Position numbers and translations under genes: made by a program | Shown here: positions 37,029 to 47,566 of the stretch, in pieces | Position numbering within the stretch: position 1 is the stretch's first letter | Layout of the letters: the number at the start of each line of letters is the position of its first letter | Notes under the pieces: generated by a model | The model's database searches: none | What the model was told of the DNA's origin: nothing | What the model saw: the letters and a program-made list of their open reading frames with translations, nothing else | Source: Acidobacteriota bacterium | GTDB taxonomy: Bacteria > Acidobacteriota > Terriglobia > Terriglobales > Acidobacteriaceae | Direction of reading: 5' to 3' | Assembly (NCBI GenBank): GCA_018268895.1 | Contig: JAFDVP010000001.1 | Location: forward strand, 186,001-250,000 | Length of the DNA: 64,000 nt

Positions 37029-37208
37029 CTAGCTGGCTGAGGGCGGCGTCGCTGCCTCGGGCTGTTGGCCCTTGCCGCGGCGGCCGTGGCGCATCGAGCG
37101 GAGCTGCTGCATCTGGTCGGCGTTGAGTACGGTTGCCAGTTGCGATTGCGTGTCCTTGTGGATTGCCTTCATCTGCTCGCGTCGCTGGTCGGGCGTGAGA
37201 CTGGTGTT
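37029..37208 (-). pseudogene. C-terminal remnant of a Spy/LTXXQ-type protein
   Basis: The last 59 codons of this minus-strand frame read like the C-terminus of a Spy/CpxP-like periplasmic protein: SLTPDQRREQMKAIHKDTQ (LTxxQ motif), then a helix ending QMQQLRSMRHGRRGKG. Upstream in the same frame the sequence is basic, low-information and antisense to the CBM9-like gene, so no start or signal peptide can be assigned. It is best read as a 3' gene fragment. A very short intact gene starting inside is possible but lacks an export signal. Confidence 0.45.
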
Positions 37209-37261
37209 GGAGCGGGCGCGTCTTTTCCGATGCGGAACTCGTCCAAAGCACGCCGTTGGCG

Positions 37262-38017
37262 CTAGCGGAAACGCAGGTAACCCCACTTCTCCGGGATGTG
37301 CATGTTGACGACGCCCTGCGGCGACCAGACCCAGTTGTCCTCGCGTTTCTGGCCTGCCTTCCATTCCACGCGGCTGAAGTTTGCGCGCCACTCGGTGCCG
37401 GCTGTTGGCCGCTCGACGGGGAGGCGCGAGGTGAAGGCTGTCCACGGAATGGCGATCTCGACGCTCCAGCCTTTGTCCTTGTCGCTGGGGTTGTTGAGTG
37501 TGCCTTTGAGGGCTACGGCCGTCTTGAGGCCGGGGATGTCCCAGGAGTTGTCGGCCTTGCCGCCCTCGCGGTAGGGCTTGTTGAGGAAGAGGTCCCACGA
37601 GGTGTTGAGGGCATTGATTTCGAACTCGAAGTAGCCGGGGGTGCCCGTCGGCGGTTTGAGGAAGACCTCGAAGTCGTTGTCGTGGAAGATGACGGAGTCG
37701 TGTTTGGTGAGTGTGGCCTTGATCTCCGGCTCTTCAAGCTCGGCGCCGATGTACAGATAGTCGTCGTCCCAAAGCATCTTCATGCGCGTGCGAAAGCGGG
37801 GCTTCGGTTTTGCATCGCCTTCGATGTCGACGAAGTCGTCGGTCCATGCGGCCTTCTTCCATGCTGCGTCGTTCAGTTTGCCGTCGATGTTGAGCGGCCT
37901 CTTCGCGCGGAGGCAGTCGTAGCTCTTCGGTGTTTGCGCATGGAGAGAGGGAACGGCGGCGGTGAACATCAACAGGACGAGCGGCGTGGCCCAGCGGGAA
38001 GCAAAGTTCATAAGCAT
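37262..38017 (-). CDS. Secreted carbohydrate-binding family 9-like protein
   Basis: A 251-aa protein with a signal peptide (about 27 residues, cut after SLHA) and a CBM9-like domain: PLNIDGKLNDAAWKKAAWTDDFVDIEG near the start, then FRTRMKMLWDDDYLYIGAELEEPEI, the acidic DNDFEVFLKPP, and WSVEIAIPW. This is the family found in xylanases and in free periplasmic proteins of acidobacteria; free forms have unclear ligands. An alternative start is the third codon (ATG at 38011). It is followed by the Spy-type remnant. Confidence 0.85.
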   Translation of the reverse strand: MLMNFASRWATPLVLLMFTAAVPSLHAQTPKSYDCLRAKRPLNIDGKLNDAAWKKAAWTDDFVDIEGDAKPKPRFRTRMKMLWDDDYLYIGAELEEPEIKATLTKHDSVIFHDNDFEVFLKPPTGTPGYFEFEINALNTSWDLFLNKPYREGGKADNSWDIPGLKTAVALKGTLNNPSDKDKGWSVEIAIPWTAFTSRLPVERPTAGTEWRANFSRVEWKAGQKREDNWVWSPQGVVNMHIPEKWGYLRFR

Positions 38018-38115
38018 AAGAGTGTGCTGCCATCATACGCGACGAATTTTATGCGACGATAAGGAAGATTTTGGCGAGGCGCCAGAGATGCCGATGCCGA
38101 TATAGAGTGTCATGC

Positions 38116-39504
38116 ATGGGAATTCTCTCTTCGGCTTACTCGGTGCGATCTGGTCGCGATGCTTTGGATTCGGGACGCGTAAGCAGTCGCCGGCTTGTTG
38201 AAGATTGCATGGAGGCAGCGCTCGATCCGTCGGGCGAAGGCGCGCGCGTGTTTACGCGGCTCTTCGAGTCATCGGCGCGGGCCGCTGCCGAGGCTGCCGA
38301 TTATCTGCCGGTGGCTCCGGAGCTTCCTCTGCGGGGAATACCGATCTCGATCAAGGACCTGTTCGATGTTGAGGGGCAGACGACGTGTGCTGGGTCCGTG
38401 GTGCTGGCAGACGCGCCTGAGGCTGCGCGCGATGCGGTTGTTGTGGCGCGGCTGAAAGATGTAGGCGCTGTGATCGTGGGTCGCACAAACATGACGGAGT
38501 TTGCGTTCTCGGGACTGGGACTGAATCCGCACTACGGAACCCCACGCTCGCCCTATGCGCGGGGTGAAGGGCGTATTGCGGGAGGGTCGTCGTCCGGAGC
38601 TGCTGTGTCAGTAAGCGATGGCATGGCGGTGGCAGCGATCGGGTCAGATACGGGAGGATCGATTCGGATCCCTGCGGCGCTGTGTGGCTTGACGGGCTTC
38701 AAGCCGACGGCGCGGCGCGTGTCGACCGAGGGGGTGCTGCCGCTCTCGCACACGCTGGACTCGATCGGACCGATCGCTCCCACCGTGGAGTGCTGCGCGT
38801 TGGTCGACGAGGTGTTGTCGGGGGAGAAGCATTCGCTTGTTGCTCCAGAGGCGAAGGGGATTCGCCTGGGGATACTGCAAGGGTATGTGCTTGATGGATT
38901 GGAGAAGCATGTTGCGGAGTCCTTTAGCTTAGTGGTGAGTGCGCTTTCGCGCGCAGGTGTGGTGGTGGCGGATGTAGGGTCCGATGCGCTCGATCAGATT
39001 CCGAAGAGCTACCGCAGCGGCGGCCTGGCAGCGGCGGAGTGCTATCAGTGGCATCGCGAATTGATTGAGCACAGAGGGAATGAGTACGATCCGCGCGTGC
39101 TCACGCGAATTATGCGGGGCCGCGATATCACACCGACGGAATACAGCGAGATGCAGAATGAGCGCCATGCCACGATCGCCGCTGCGGAAGTGGCCTTCTC
39201 GCAGGTGGATGCGTGGATCATGCCCACGGTGCCGCGCATCGCTCCGAAGGTGGCGGAATTGGAAGCCAGCGACGAAGTTTATTTCGATGCGAACGCTGCT
39301 ATGCTGCGCAATCCTTCTGTGATTAATTTTCTTGATGGGTGCGCGTTGTCGATGCCATGCCATCGGCCGGGTGAAGCTCCGGTTGGTTTGATGCTTGCCA
39401 TGCGTGGGGGCGCGGACTCGCGGCTTCTGCAGATTGCGTTGGCTGTGGAAGGTGTTCTTGCCGAAGCCGGGTGCGCGATACAGGGTCGTACTCGATTCGA
39501 GTAG
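38116..39504 (+). CDS. Amidase signature family enzyme
   Basis: A 462-aa serine amidase that hydrolyses carboxamides to acids and ammonia (GatA/AtzF-like fold). The Ser-cisSer-Lys triad is in place: Lys80 in GIPISIKDLFDV, Ser159 in AGGSSSGAA and Ser182 in GSDTGGSIRIPA. The ATG at 38116 starts the natural protein; the frame continues upstream into non-coding sequence. No gatB/gatC adjoins it, so it is probably a catabolic amidase rather than part of tRNA amidation. It is divergent from the CBM9-like gene. Confidence 0.88.
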   Translation: MGILSSAYSVRSGRDALDSGRVSSRRLVEDCMEAALDPSGEGARVFTRLFESSARAAAEAADYLPVAPELPLRGIPISIKDLFDVEGQTTCAGSVVLADAPEAARDAVVVARLKDVGAVIVGRTNMTEFAFSGLGLNPHYGTPRSPYARGEGRIAGGSSSGAAVSVSDGMAVAAIGSDTGGSIRIPAALCGLTGFKPTARRVSTEGVLPLSHTLDSIGPIAPTVECCALVDEVLSGEKHSLVAPEAKGIRLGILQGYVLDGLEKHVAESFSLVVSALSRAGVVVADVGSDALDQIPKSYRSGGLAAAECYQWHRELIEHRGNEYDPRVLTRIMRGRDITPTEYSEMQNERHATIAAAEVAFSQVDAWIMPTVPRIAPKVAELEASDEVYFDANAAMLRNPSVINFLDGCALSMPCHRPGEAPVGLMLAMRGGADSRLLQIALAVEGVLAEAGCAIQGRTRFE

Positions 39505-39590
39505 GGCTGTTGCGCGAATGTTCCTGGTGAAATACGTCAACATGCGAAATCTCGTGCAGCCACGAGCAAAATATGGGGATTCTTCGCCCG

Positions 39591-39631
39591 TTCGGCTTCG
39601 CTCAGGGCTGGCTCTTCGGCTCAGAATGACG
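39591..39631. repeat. Degraded CTTCGCTCAG repeat copies
   Basis: TTCGGCTTCGCTCAGG (39591-39606) followed by CTTCGGCTCAGAATGACG (about 39614-39631) repeats the element found at 35481-35605. It lies between amidase and DUF779 genes. Confidence 0.45.
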
Positions 39632-39692
39632 GCGTGGGGAACAATGGCTCAGATTAGTGGGGACAATAGCTCAGAATAATGCAGACTGAAAT

Positions 39693-40085
39693 CTAGCTGA
39701 TACGGCCTGCTGCGCGCAGAGCGGCGATCTCATCGTCGGTGAAGACACGTGAGCGCGTGAGGAAGCGGACGCCGTCGGGGCCTTCGAGTGAGAACATGCC
39801 GCCGCGGCCTGGGACGACGTCGAGGATGATCTGCGTGTGCTTCCAGTACGCGAACTGTGCGCGGCCGATGTAAAAGGGCGCGTCGCCGACGGTACCGAGC
39901 AGAACGTCCTGATTGCCGGTGAGGAACTCGCCGAGGGGATAGCACATGGGCGAGCTGCCGTCGCAGCAGCCGCCGGACTGGTGGAACATGATGTTACCGT
40001 GCCGGGCCCTGAGCCTGTCGATCAGGCCCAGGGCGGCATCGGTTGCGGTGACCTGCAATGGTACCGAGGTTGCGATATTCTCCAT
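39693..40085 (-). CDS. DUF779 protein, aldehyde dehydrogenase partner
   Basis: A 130-aa DUF779 protein: FHQSGGCCDGSSPMCYP with a conserved Cys-Cys pair and further Cys, and YIGRAQFAYWKHTQIILDVVPGRGGMFSLEGP. Members are nearly always found next to an ExaC-type aldehyde dehydrogenase, but their biochemical role is unknown; the conserved cysteines suggest metal binding (inference). Its start follows the dehydrogenase stop directly. Confidence 0.88.
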   Translation of the reverse strand: MENIATSVPLQVTATDAALGLIDRLRARHGNIMFHQSGGCCDGSSPMCYPLGEFLTGNQDVLLGTVGDAPFYIGRAQFAYWKHTQIILDVVPGRGGMFSLEGPDGVRFLTRSRVFTDDEIAALRAAGRIS

Positions 40086-41621
<1,536 letters not shown>

Positions 41622-41746
41622 CGTTAGTTTCACCTTTCAGGGCTCACGTAAAGAACCGATCACGAAAGTCTGCGCCTTACTGCGCCTCTGGTCAAGTGTT
41701 GGGTTGGGAGGCCCGCGTTCCGTTGAATTTAGGGCGGAAGGGCGGG

Positions 41747-43102
41747 CTAATTTCGGCGATTCAAAAGCTCGTTTACGCTAACCCCGCGGATGCTGGCGTC
41801 GATCAGTTCGACCATATGGAAGGTGGGTATCTGCGCGAAACCGCGGCGTCGGAGGCCGGCTTGGAGTTGCAACAGGCATCCGGGGTTGGCGCTGATCAGC
41901 GCCTGTGCCTTTGCCGCAAGCAGATTTTCGACTTTGCGATCGCCAAGCTCGTTTGCCGGTTCCGGATGCAGCAGGTTGTAGACGCCTGCGGAGCCGCAGC
42001 ACAGGTTGGCCTCGGCGATCTCGGCGACGTCGAGCTGTGGGATGCTGTGCAGCAGCGAGCGAGGCTCGGCGTGAATGGCTTGGGCGTGGCGAAGATGACA
42101 GGCGTCCTGATAGGCCACCCGGAGCGGAAGCGGGTTTCGCGTTTGTCGCGGCGGGTTCATGAGGAGAACCTCCGAGATGTCGCGACACTGGGCCGAGAAT
42201 GCCTTCGCTCGCTCAGCCCACGCGGGATCGTCGCGCAGCAGGTGTCCGTATTCCTTCATCGTCGAGCCACATCCGGCGGCGTTGATCACGATGTAATCCA
42301 CCTTGGCAGCTTCAAACAAGGCGATCATCTTTCGAGCCAGCGAGCGCGCTTCGTCCTCAATGCCACTGTGCACCATCAACGCTCCGCAACACGATTGATG
42401 TTGTGGCACAACGACCTCATAGCCTTCGGCAGAAAGGACACGCAGAGTAGCTTCGTTGACGTGCTGGAAGAAGACCTGCTGCACACAGCCAGCAAGCATT
42501 CCTACGCGAAGCCGCTTGTGTTCAGATGCCGATGTTACTGCGGGGAGTTTGTGAAAGAGACTGCCGGGGACGGTCGGCAGCAAAGCTTCCATGGCGGCAA
42601 AACGCTGTGGCAGAAGTTTGAGTAGTCCGCTTGCACGTACGATCTTCTGGATGCCGGTGCGCTGGTAGACGAGCATGGGAAGCGCCAAGACGCGCAGGCG
42701 GTTTGCGAAAGGGAAGGTTGCGAAGAGCAGCTTGCGGAAGGCGGAGTCGTCTGCGGGTCGCGGGATGTGACGCTCGATCTGCGGGCGTGTGTCCTCGATT
42801 AACTTGTTGTACTGTACGCCCGAGGGGCACGCGGTCATGCAGGCCATGCAACCCAGACAGTTATCCATGTGCAGGCGAAAATTCTGATTGAGTGGGGCCT
42901 CGCCCTGACTGGCCTTCGCCATCATGTAGATGCGCCCGCGTGGCGAGTCCATCTCTTCTCCCCATAGGACGTAGGTGGGACATGCAGGGAGGCAGAAGCC
43001 GCAATGGACGCAGTCGGCGAGCAGCTCTTTCGACGGGGGATTGTGCGTGTCGAAGCTGCTGGGCTTTGCGGCTGCGTTCGCAATCTGGGTCGGGTGGGCC
43101 AT
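41747..43102 (-). CDS. glcF: Glycolate oxidase iron-sulfur subunit
   Basis: A 451-aa membrane-associated electron-transfer subunit of glycolate oxidase. Two ferredoxin-type [4Fe-4S] motifs lie at the N-terminus (CVHCGFCLPACPTY and CLGCMACMTACPSG), followed by two CCG-type cysteine-rich domains (HQSCCGAL, NAAGCGSTMKEYG, NLCCGSAG). The ATG at 43102 lies eight bases after the glcE stop, and longer forms of the frame overlap glcE. Third gene of glcDEF order. Confidence 0.93.
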   Translation of the reverse strand: MAHPTQIANAAAKPSSFDTHNPPSKELLADCVHCGFCLPACPTYVLWGEEMDSPRGRIYMMAKASQGEAPLNQNFRLHMDNCLGCMACMTACPSGVQYNKLIEDTRPQIERHIPRPADDSAFRKLLFATFPFANRLRVLALPMLVYQRTGIQKIVRASGLLKLLPQRFAAMEALLPTVPGSLFHKLPAVTSASEHKRLRVGMLAGCVQQVFFQHVNEATLRVLSAEGYEVVVPQHQSCCGALMVHSGIEDEARSLARKMIALFEAAKVDYIVINAAGCGSTMKEYGHLLRDDPAWAERAKAFSAQCRDISEVLLMNPPRQTRNPLPLRVAYQDACHLRHAQAIHAEPRSLLHSIPQLDVAEIAEANLCCGSAGVYNLLHPEPANELGDRKVENLLAAKAQALISANPGCLLQLQAGLRRRGFAQIPTFHMVELIDASIRGVSVNELLNRRN

Positions 43103-43110
43103 GGTCGTGG

Positions 43111-44331
43111 TTATGCTCCAGCGAAGAACTTGCCAGGGTTGAGAACGCCGTCCGGGTCGAAGTTGCGCTTGACGGACTGCATCAGCGACTGGACTGAGGG
43201 ATTGATGACGAATGGCTGCGCTTCTACTCCGGGGGCAGCCTGCAAGACGGTGACAGTGTTTTGCGCATCCGTGCGGAGTTGAGTGATGGTTGAAGCGACA
43301 GCCTCTGGCGAGCCGCGAAGAGCGACGTTGTGGAGTCCGATTGCTTGTGAAACGGAGACAGCTTCTATGCTGGGCTGCAAGGTCTGCAGCTGGTCTACAA
43401 GCGAGCACGCATGGGTCGGCAGTGTGGAGATGCGCAGCACAGTGGCGCCGGTGGCGAAGATCATCTCACGCTCGCGCCAGATGGCGGCCGGGGATTCTTC
43501 GAGGGTGAAGCCCTGCTGTTTGGCCATCTGCTCAAGGATGGCATGTTGATGTGCTTCAGGGTGAGCGTTGAGACAGATATCAAGGCGCGCTTCTGCGACG
43601 CTGCGACGCAATTGCAGTGACTGCGTGAGTAAATGACTGGCGCGGAGGTCGGCAAGCAGTGGGGCAAGGTGCGATGCCAGTGCTGCTGCGATGGTGAAGC
43701 TGCGCTCGTATTGCGGCAACGGGTGGAGGCGGAAGTTCGCTTCCGTAATGACCGCCAGTGTACCCAGGCTGCCGGTGAGCAGCTTCGAGAGATCGTAGCC
43801 TGCAACATTCTTGACGACCTTGCCTCCGGTTCGAGCGATCGTTCCGTCAGGAAGGACGAGAGTCATGCCGATCACGAGGTCGCGCAGGCTGCCATATCTC
43901 TGACGCAGCGCGCCGGAGTCGTTCGTAGCGAGGATCCCTCCCACGGTAGCGCGATCGCTGAAGAGAGGGTCGAGAGCGACGAACTGCCCGTGTTGCGCTA
44001 GTGTCTGTTGCAGCGAAGACCAGGTGCATCCTGCCTGCACGGTGCAGGTGAGGTCCTGCCAGGGATGCTCGATGACTTTGTTGAGGCGTGTGAGCGAGAG
44101 ATAGATGTGCGGCGTGGCGCCCTGCCCCCAAAGCTGTTTGGTGCCGCCGCCTTGCGGAGTGACAGTAAGCCGGTGCTTCGAAGCAAATGCGAGAATTGCG
44201 GAGACCTGTTGTGTGTTCGCCGGTGAAACCGCGATCGTGCCGGTATCGCTTGTGCGAACGAACCCGGCGCCTGCGATGGCTGCGAGTTGTTCCAGGGCTT
44301 GCTGCGACTGCGTGAGCGAAGAGGAGTTCAT
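43111..44331 (-). CDS. glcE: Glycolate oxidase FAD-binding subunit
   Basis: A 406-aa FAD-binding type-4 oxidase subunit. The PP-loop sequence VTPQGGGTKQLWG, the TVGGILATNDSGALRQRYGSLRDLVIG motif and GKVVKNVAGYDLSKLLTGSLGTLAVITEA are those of GlcE. With GlcD and GlcF it forms the glycolate oxidase that converts glycolate to glyoxylate. The ATG shares one base with the glcD stop (TAATG), implying translational coupling. Confidence 0.93.
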   Translation of the reverse strand: MNSSSLTQSQQALEQLAAIAGAGFVRTSDTGTIAVSPANTQQVSAILAFASKHRLTVTPQGGGTKQLWGQGATPHIYLSLTRLNKVIEHPWQDLTCTVQAGCTWSSLQQTLAQHGQFVALDPLFSDRATVGGILATNDSGALRQRYGSLRDLVIGMTLVLPDGTIARTGGKVVKNVAGYDLSKLLTGSLGTLAVITEANFRLHPLPQYERSFTIAAALASHLAPLLADLRASHLLTQSLQLRRSVAEARLDICLNAHPEAHQHAILEQMAKQQGFTLEESPAAIWREREMIFATGATVLRISTLPTHACSLVDQLQTLQPSIEAVSVSQAIGLHNVALRGSPEAVASTITQLRTDAQNTVTVLQAAPGVEAQPFVINPSVQSLMQSVKRNFDPDGVLNPGKFFAGA

Positions 44332-45794
44332 TAGAAGACCTCCGCGATGCCGCTTGCTTCGATTGGGTGCGGGGCGTAGGCTCCGCGCGAACGCTCACCG
44401 CAGATGCGAGGGGTAGGGAAGAGCTTTTCTGGATTGGAGAGGTTCAGGGGATCGAAGGCGCGACGCACGCGCTGCATCGTCTCAAGGTCGGGGTCGGAGT
44501 ACATGTAACTCATGCTGCACTGCTTCTCACGCCCTACGCCGTGCTCGCCGGTGATGGAACCGCCCGCCTCAACGCAGACGTCAAGAATGCGCAGCGAGAG
44601 ATCGATGGCGCGCTCCTCCTCGCCGGGGTTGTCGCGGTTGTAGAGGACGATCGGATGAAGGTTGCCGTCTCCGGCGTGAAATACATTTGTGACGCGAAGA
44701 TTTTCCGCTGCGGCCATGGCGTTCAGCTTCTCAAGTACAGCAGGAAGCGAGGTTCTCGGAATCACTCCGTCCTGAACGATGTAGTTTGGCGACAGCCGTC
44801 CAGCCGCAGCGAAGGCTGCCTTGCGTCCCTTCCACACGAGAAAGCGTGCGTTCTCATCGACAGCGAGGCGCGTCTCCCAGGCCCCGTTTTTCTTGCAGAT
44901 GTCGATGACGGTCGCCATCTGAAGATCGACCTCAGCCTGCGGTCCATCGAGCTCGATCAACAGGAGCGCCTCGCATAGCGGATAGTTTGGATGGACGGAG
45001 ATCTCGGCGGCCTCGATCGAGAGCCTGTCCATGATCTCCATCGCAGCAGGGAGCTGGCCGTTTGCGATGACGTCGGAGACGGACTGTGCCGCGGCGGTGA
45101 TGCTGTCGAATGCGGCGAGAATCACCTGCACTGTCTCTGGCTTGCGCATGATGCGAAGCGTCATTTCGGTGGCCACGCCCAGCGTGCCTTCGCTGCCGAT
45201 AAAGACACCGGCGAGATCATAGCCAGGCGCGTCGGGAACCTTGCTGCCGAGAGTGACAACTTCGCCGTCGGGAAGAACGACGGTCATCTCCAGAACATGT
45301 GTGACCGTGAACCCGTACTTCAGGCAATGCGCGCCGCCCGCATTCTCCGCGATGTTTCCACCAATCGAGCAGACGGTCTGAGAGCTGGGATCGGGCGCGT
45401 AGAAGTACTCCTGCGGAGCAACCGCTGCAGTCACGTTCGCATTGATGACGCCTGGCTGCACCGTCACTTGCTGGTTAGGGATGTCGATGTTCAGGATGCG
45501 ATTCATCCTCGAGAGGGCGATGACGATAGAGCCGTCAGCGGGAAGCGCTCCGCCCGACAGGCCAGTGCCCGCTCCGCGTGCGACGAACGGAATGCGCTCG
45601 CGATGACAGAGACGAAGGATGCTTTGCACCTGCTCGGTTGATTCGGGAAGCAGCACGGCCGCAGGCGGAACGCGGAACGCGGTCAGCCCGTCGCACTCAT
45701 AAGTCTGCAACTGGTTCGGTGCTGTAATCAGGCCGCGGTCTTCTACGATGCGTCGCAGCTCTGACAGAACTCCTGGAGTGAGTGACAAGGGCAT
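44331..45794 (-). CDS. glcD: Glycolate oxidase catalytic flavoprotein subunit
   Basis: A 487-aa FAD-linked oxidase of the GlcD group: VARGAGTGLSGGALPADGSIVIALSRMNRIL (FAD PP-loop), CSIGGNIAENAGGAHCLKYGFT and the C-terminal HAGDGNLHPIVL and GEHGVGREK motifs are conserved. It is the substrate-oxidising subunit for glycolate or D-lactate-like acids. Lying between aceB (24-base gap) and glcE, it strongly suggests glycolate as substrate rather than lactate. Confidence 0.93.
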   Translation of the reverse strand: MPLSLTPGVLSELRRIVEDRGLITAPNQLQTYECDGLTAFRVPPAAVLLPESTEQVQSILRLCHRERIPFVARGAGTGLSGGALPADGSIVIALSRMNRILNIDIPNQQVTVQPGVINANVTAAVAPQEYFYAPDPSSQTVCSIGGNIAENAGGAHCLKYGFTVTHVLEMTVVLPDGEVVTLGSKVPDAPGYDLAGVFIGSEGTLGVATEMTLRIMRKPETVQVILAAFDSITAAAQSVSDVIANGQLPAAMEIMDRLSIEAAEISVHPNYPLCEALLLIELDGPQAEVDLQMATVIDICKKNGAWETRLAVDENARFLVWKGRKAAFAAAGRLSPNYIVQDGVIPRTSLPAVLEKLNAMAAAENLRVTNVFHAGDGNLHPIVLYNRDNPGEEERAIDLSLRILDVCVEAGGSITGEHGVGREKQCSMSYMYSDPDLETMQRVRRAFDPLNLSNPEKLFPTPRICGERSRGAYAPHPIEASGIAEVF

Positions 45795-45818
45795 ATGTTT
45801 TGTCAGTAAAGATCGCGG

Positions 45819-47423
45819 CTAAGCGAAGACTTCCTCCCTGAGGACTTGTTCGTAAGCAGGCAGAGTAAGAAAGTCGGTAAACTTTTCGCTTCGGATAAGG
45901 TCGCGCATCAGGTTTGCGGCTTTCTCGTAGGCGGTGTAGCGTTCAGTATCTGCTGCGGGCTTGACTCTGGCGAGTTCATCGTCGATGAACTTGTCGCAGA
46001 GATCAGCGGTGATTCTGCGGCCATCGCCCAAGGTTGCGTCGTGATGTACCCATTGCCAGAGCTGCGCGCGGCTGATCTCCGCCGTTGCAGCATCTTCCAT
46101 GAGATTGAAGAGAGGGACGCAGCCGATGCCGCGCAGCCATGCTTCGACGTAGCCCAATCCAACGGCAACGTTCTGCCGCAGGCCAGCCTCCGTGATCTCT
46201 CCTGAAGGAACCTGGAGAAGGTCTGCGGCTGTGGTGGTGAAATCTGCGAGCTTCCTGTCGATCTGGTTGGGCTGCGGCATCACGCGATCGAAGACTTCGA
46301 GGGCGACTGGAACGAGGCCCGGATGTGCGACCCAGGTGCCGTCGTGCCCGTCCGTGGCCTCGCGCTCCTTGTCGGCACGCACCTGGGTCAGGGCCTTCTC
46401 GTTGGCCACTGGATCGGATTTGATCGGAATAAACGCCGACATGCCGCCCATGGCGTGGATCTCTCGGTTATGGCAGGTCTTGATGCAGAGCTTCGAGTAG
46501 CTGCGCATGAAGTGCGTGGTCATCGTGACCTGCGAACGATCGGGCAGGATGACCGAGCGGTCGGCCGCTAGCTTCTTGATGAACGAAAAGATGTAGTCCC
46601 ATCGTCCGCAGTTGAGTCCGGCGGAGTGGTCGCGCAACTCGTAGAGGAACTCGTCCATCTCGAAGGTCGCGAGGATGGTCTCGATCAGGCAGGTGGCACG
46701 AATACTGCCCTGTGGGATGCCGAGCTTGTCCTGAGCGCGGACGAAGATCTCGTTCCACAGGCGGGCTTCAAGGTGCGACTCCATCTTGGGGAGATAGAAG
46801 TAAGGTCCGCTGCCGCGAGCGAGAAGTTCTTTGGCGTTGTGAAAGAAGTAGAGGCCGAAGTCAAAGATGGAGGCGGACATGGGCTCGCCATCGACCAGCA
46901 TATGCTGTTCGACCATGTGCCAGCCTCGCGCGCGCACGAAGAGCACGGCGATCATTTCATTCAACGTGTATGCCTTCCCAGTCTTTGCGTCATCGAAGGA
47001 GATGGTGCGGCGGATCGCATCGCGCAGATTGATCTGCCCGTCGAGAAGGTTGTGCCATAGAGGCGTGGAGGAGTCCTCGAAATCCGCCATAAACACACGC
47101 GCTCCCGAGTTGAGAGCGTTGATGATCATCTTGCGATCGACGGGGCCGGTAATCTCCACGCGGCGGTCCTGAAGATCGGCTGGGATCGGTGCGCAGCGCC
47201 ATGTGCCTTCACGAACGTGCTTCGTCGCGGGAAGAAAGTCTGGCCGCTCGCCGGCATCCAGGCGGATCTGCCGCGCCGCGCGTGCTACGAGCAACTCCTT
47301 GCGACGCGCGTTGAAGCTGCGTTGCAGATCGACTAGAAAAGCAATTGCTTCAGGTGAAAGAATGGCGACGTACGCGGTGGTGATTGGAGCGTTAATTTCA
47401 ACGCCAGCGGGAAGATTCGACAC
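45819..47423 (-). CDS. aceB: Malate synthase A
   Basis: A 534-aa malate synthase condensing glyoxylate with acetyl-CoA to malate. Diagnostic parts: [30 protein letters not shown], the [17 protein letters not shown] motif, [34 protein letters not shown] and [14 protein letters not shown]. It begins at GTG (47423). It is the first gene of a minus-strand operon with glcDEF, so glyoxylate from glycolate is passed to malate. No isocitrate lyase is present in the window. Confidence 0.95.
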   Translation of the reverse strand: MSNLPAGVEINAPITTAYVAILSPEAIAFLVDLQRSFNARRKELLVARAARQIRLDAGERPDFLPATKHVREGTWRCAPIPADLQDRRVEITGPVDRKMIINALNSGARVFMADFEDSSTPLWHNLLDGQINLRDAIRRTISFDDAKTGKAYTLNEMIAVLFVRARGWHMVEQHMLVDGEPMSASIFDFGLYFFHNAKELLARGSGPYFYLPKMESHLEARLWNEIFVRAQDKLGIPQGSIRATCLIETILATFEMDEFLYELRDHSAGLNCGRWDYIFSFIKKLAADRSVILPDRSQVTMTTHFMRSYSKLCIKTCHNREIHAMGGMSAFIPIKSDPVANEKALTQVRADKEREATDGHDGTWVAHPGLVPVALEVFDRVMPQPNQIDRKLADFTTTAADLLQVPSGEITEAGLRQNVAVGLGYVEAWLRGIGCVPLFNLMEDAATAEISRAQLWQWVHHDATLGDGRRITADLCDKFIDDELARVKPAADTERYTAYEKAANLMRDLIRSEKFTDFLTLPAYEQVLREEVFA

Positions 47424-47566
47424 CGTAGATCTCCTGATCGAGAAGACTGTTGCGGCCCTGCATAGCAGGGTCTTTTATGGAAGCAACTATACGGAAGCGC
47501 AAATCGCAATGTCTAATCGCGGATCAGTTGTTATGATGGGCGGAAAATATATAAGGACAGACGACG

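Noticed and set aside
35600..37126. 508-codon open frame antisense to murA
   Set aside because: Mirror of the murA codon pattern (Val/Asp/Gly-rich), no motifs; murA has catalytic and structural signatures.
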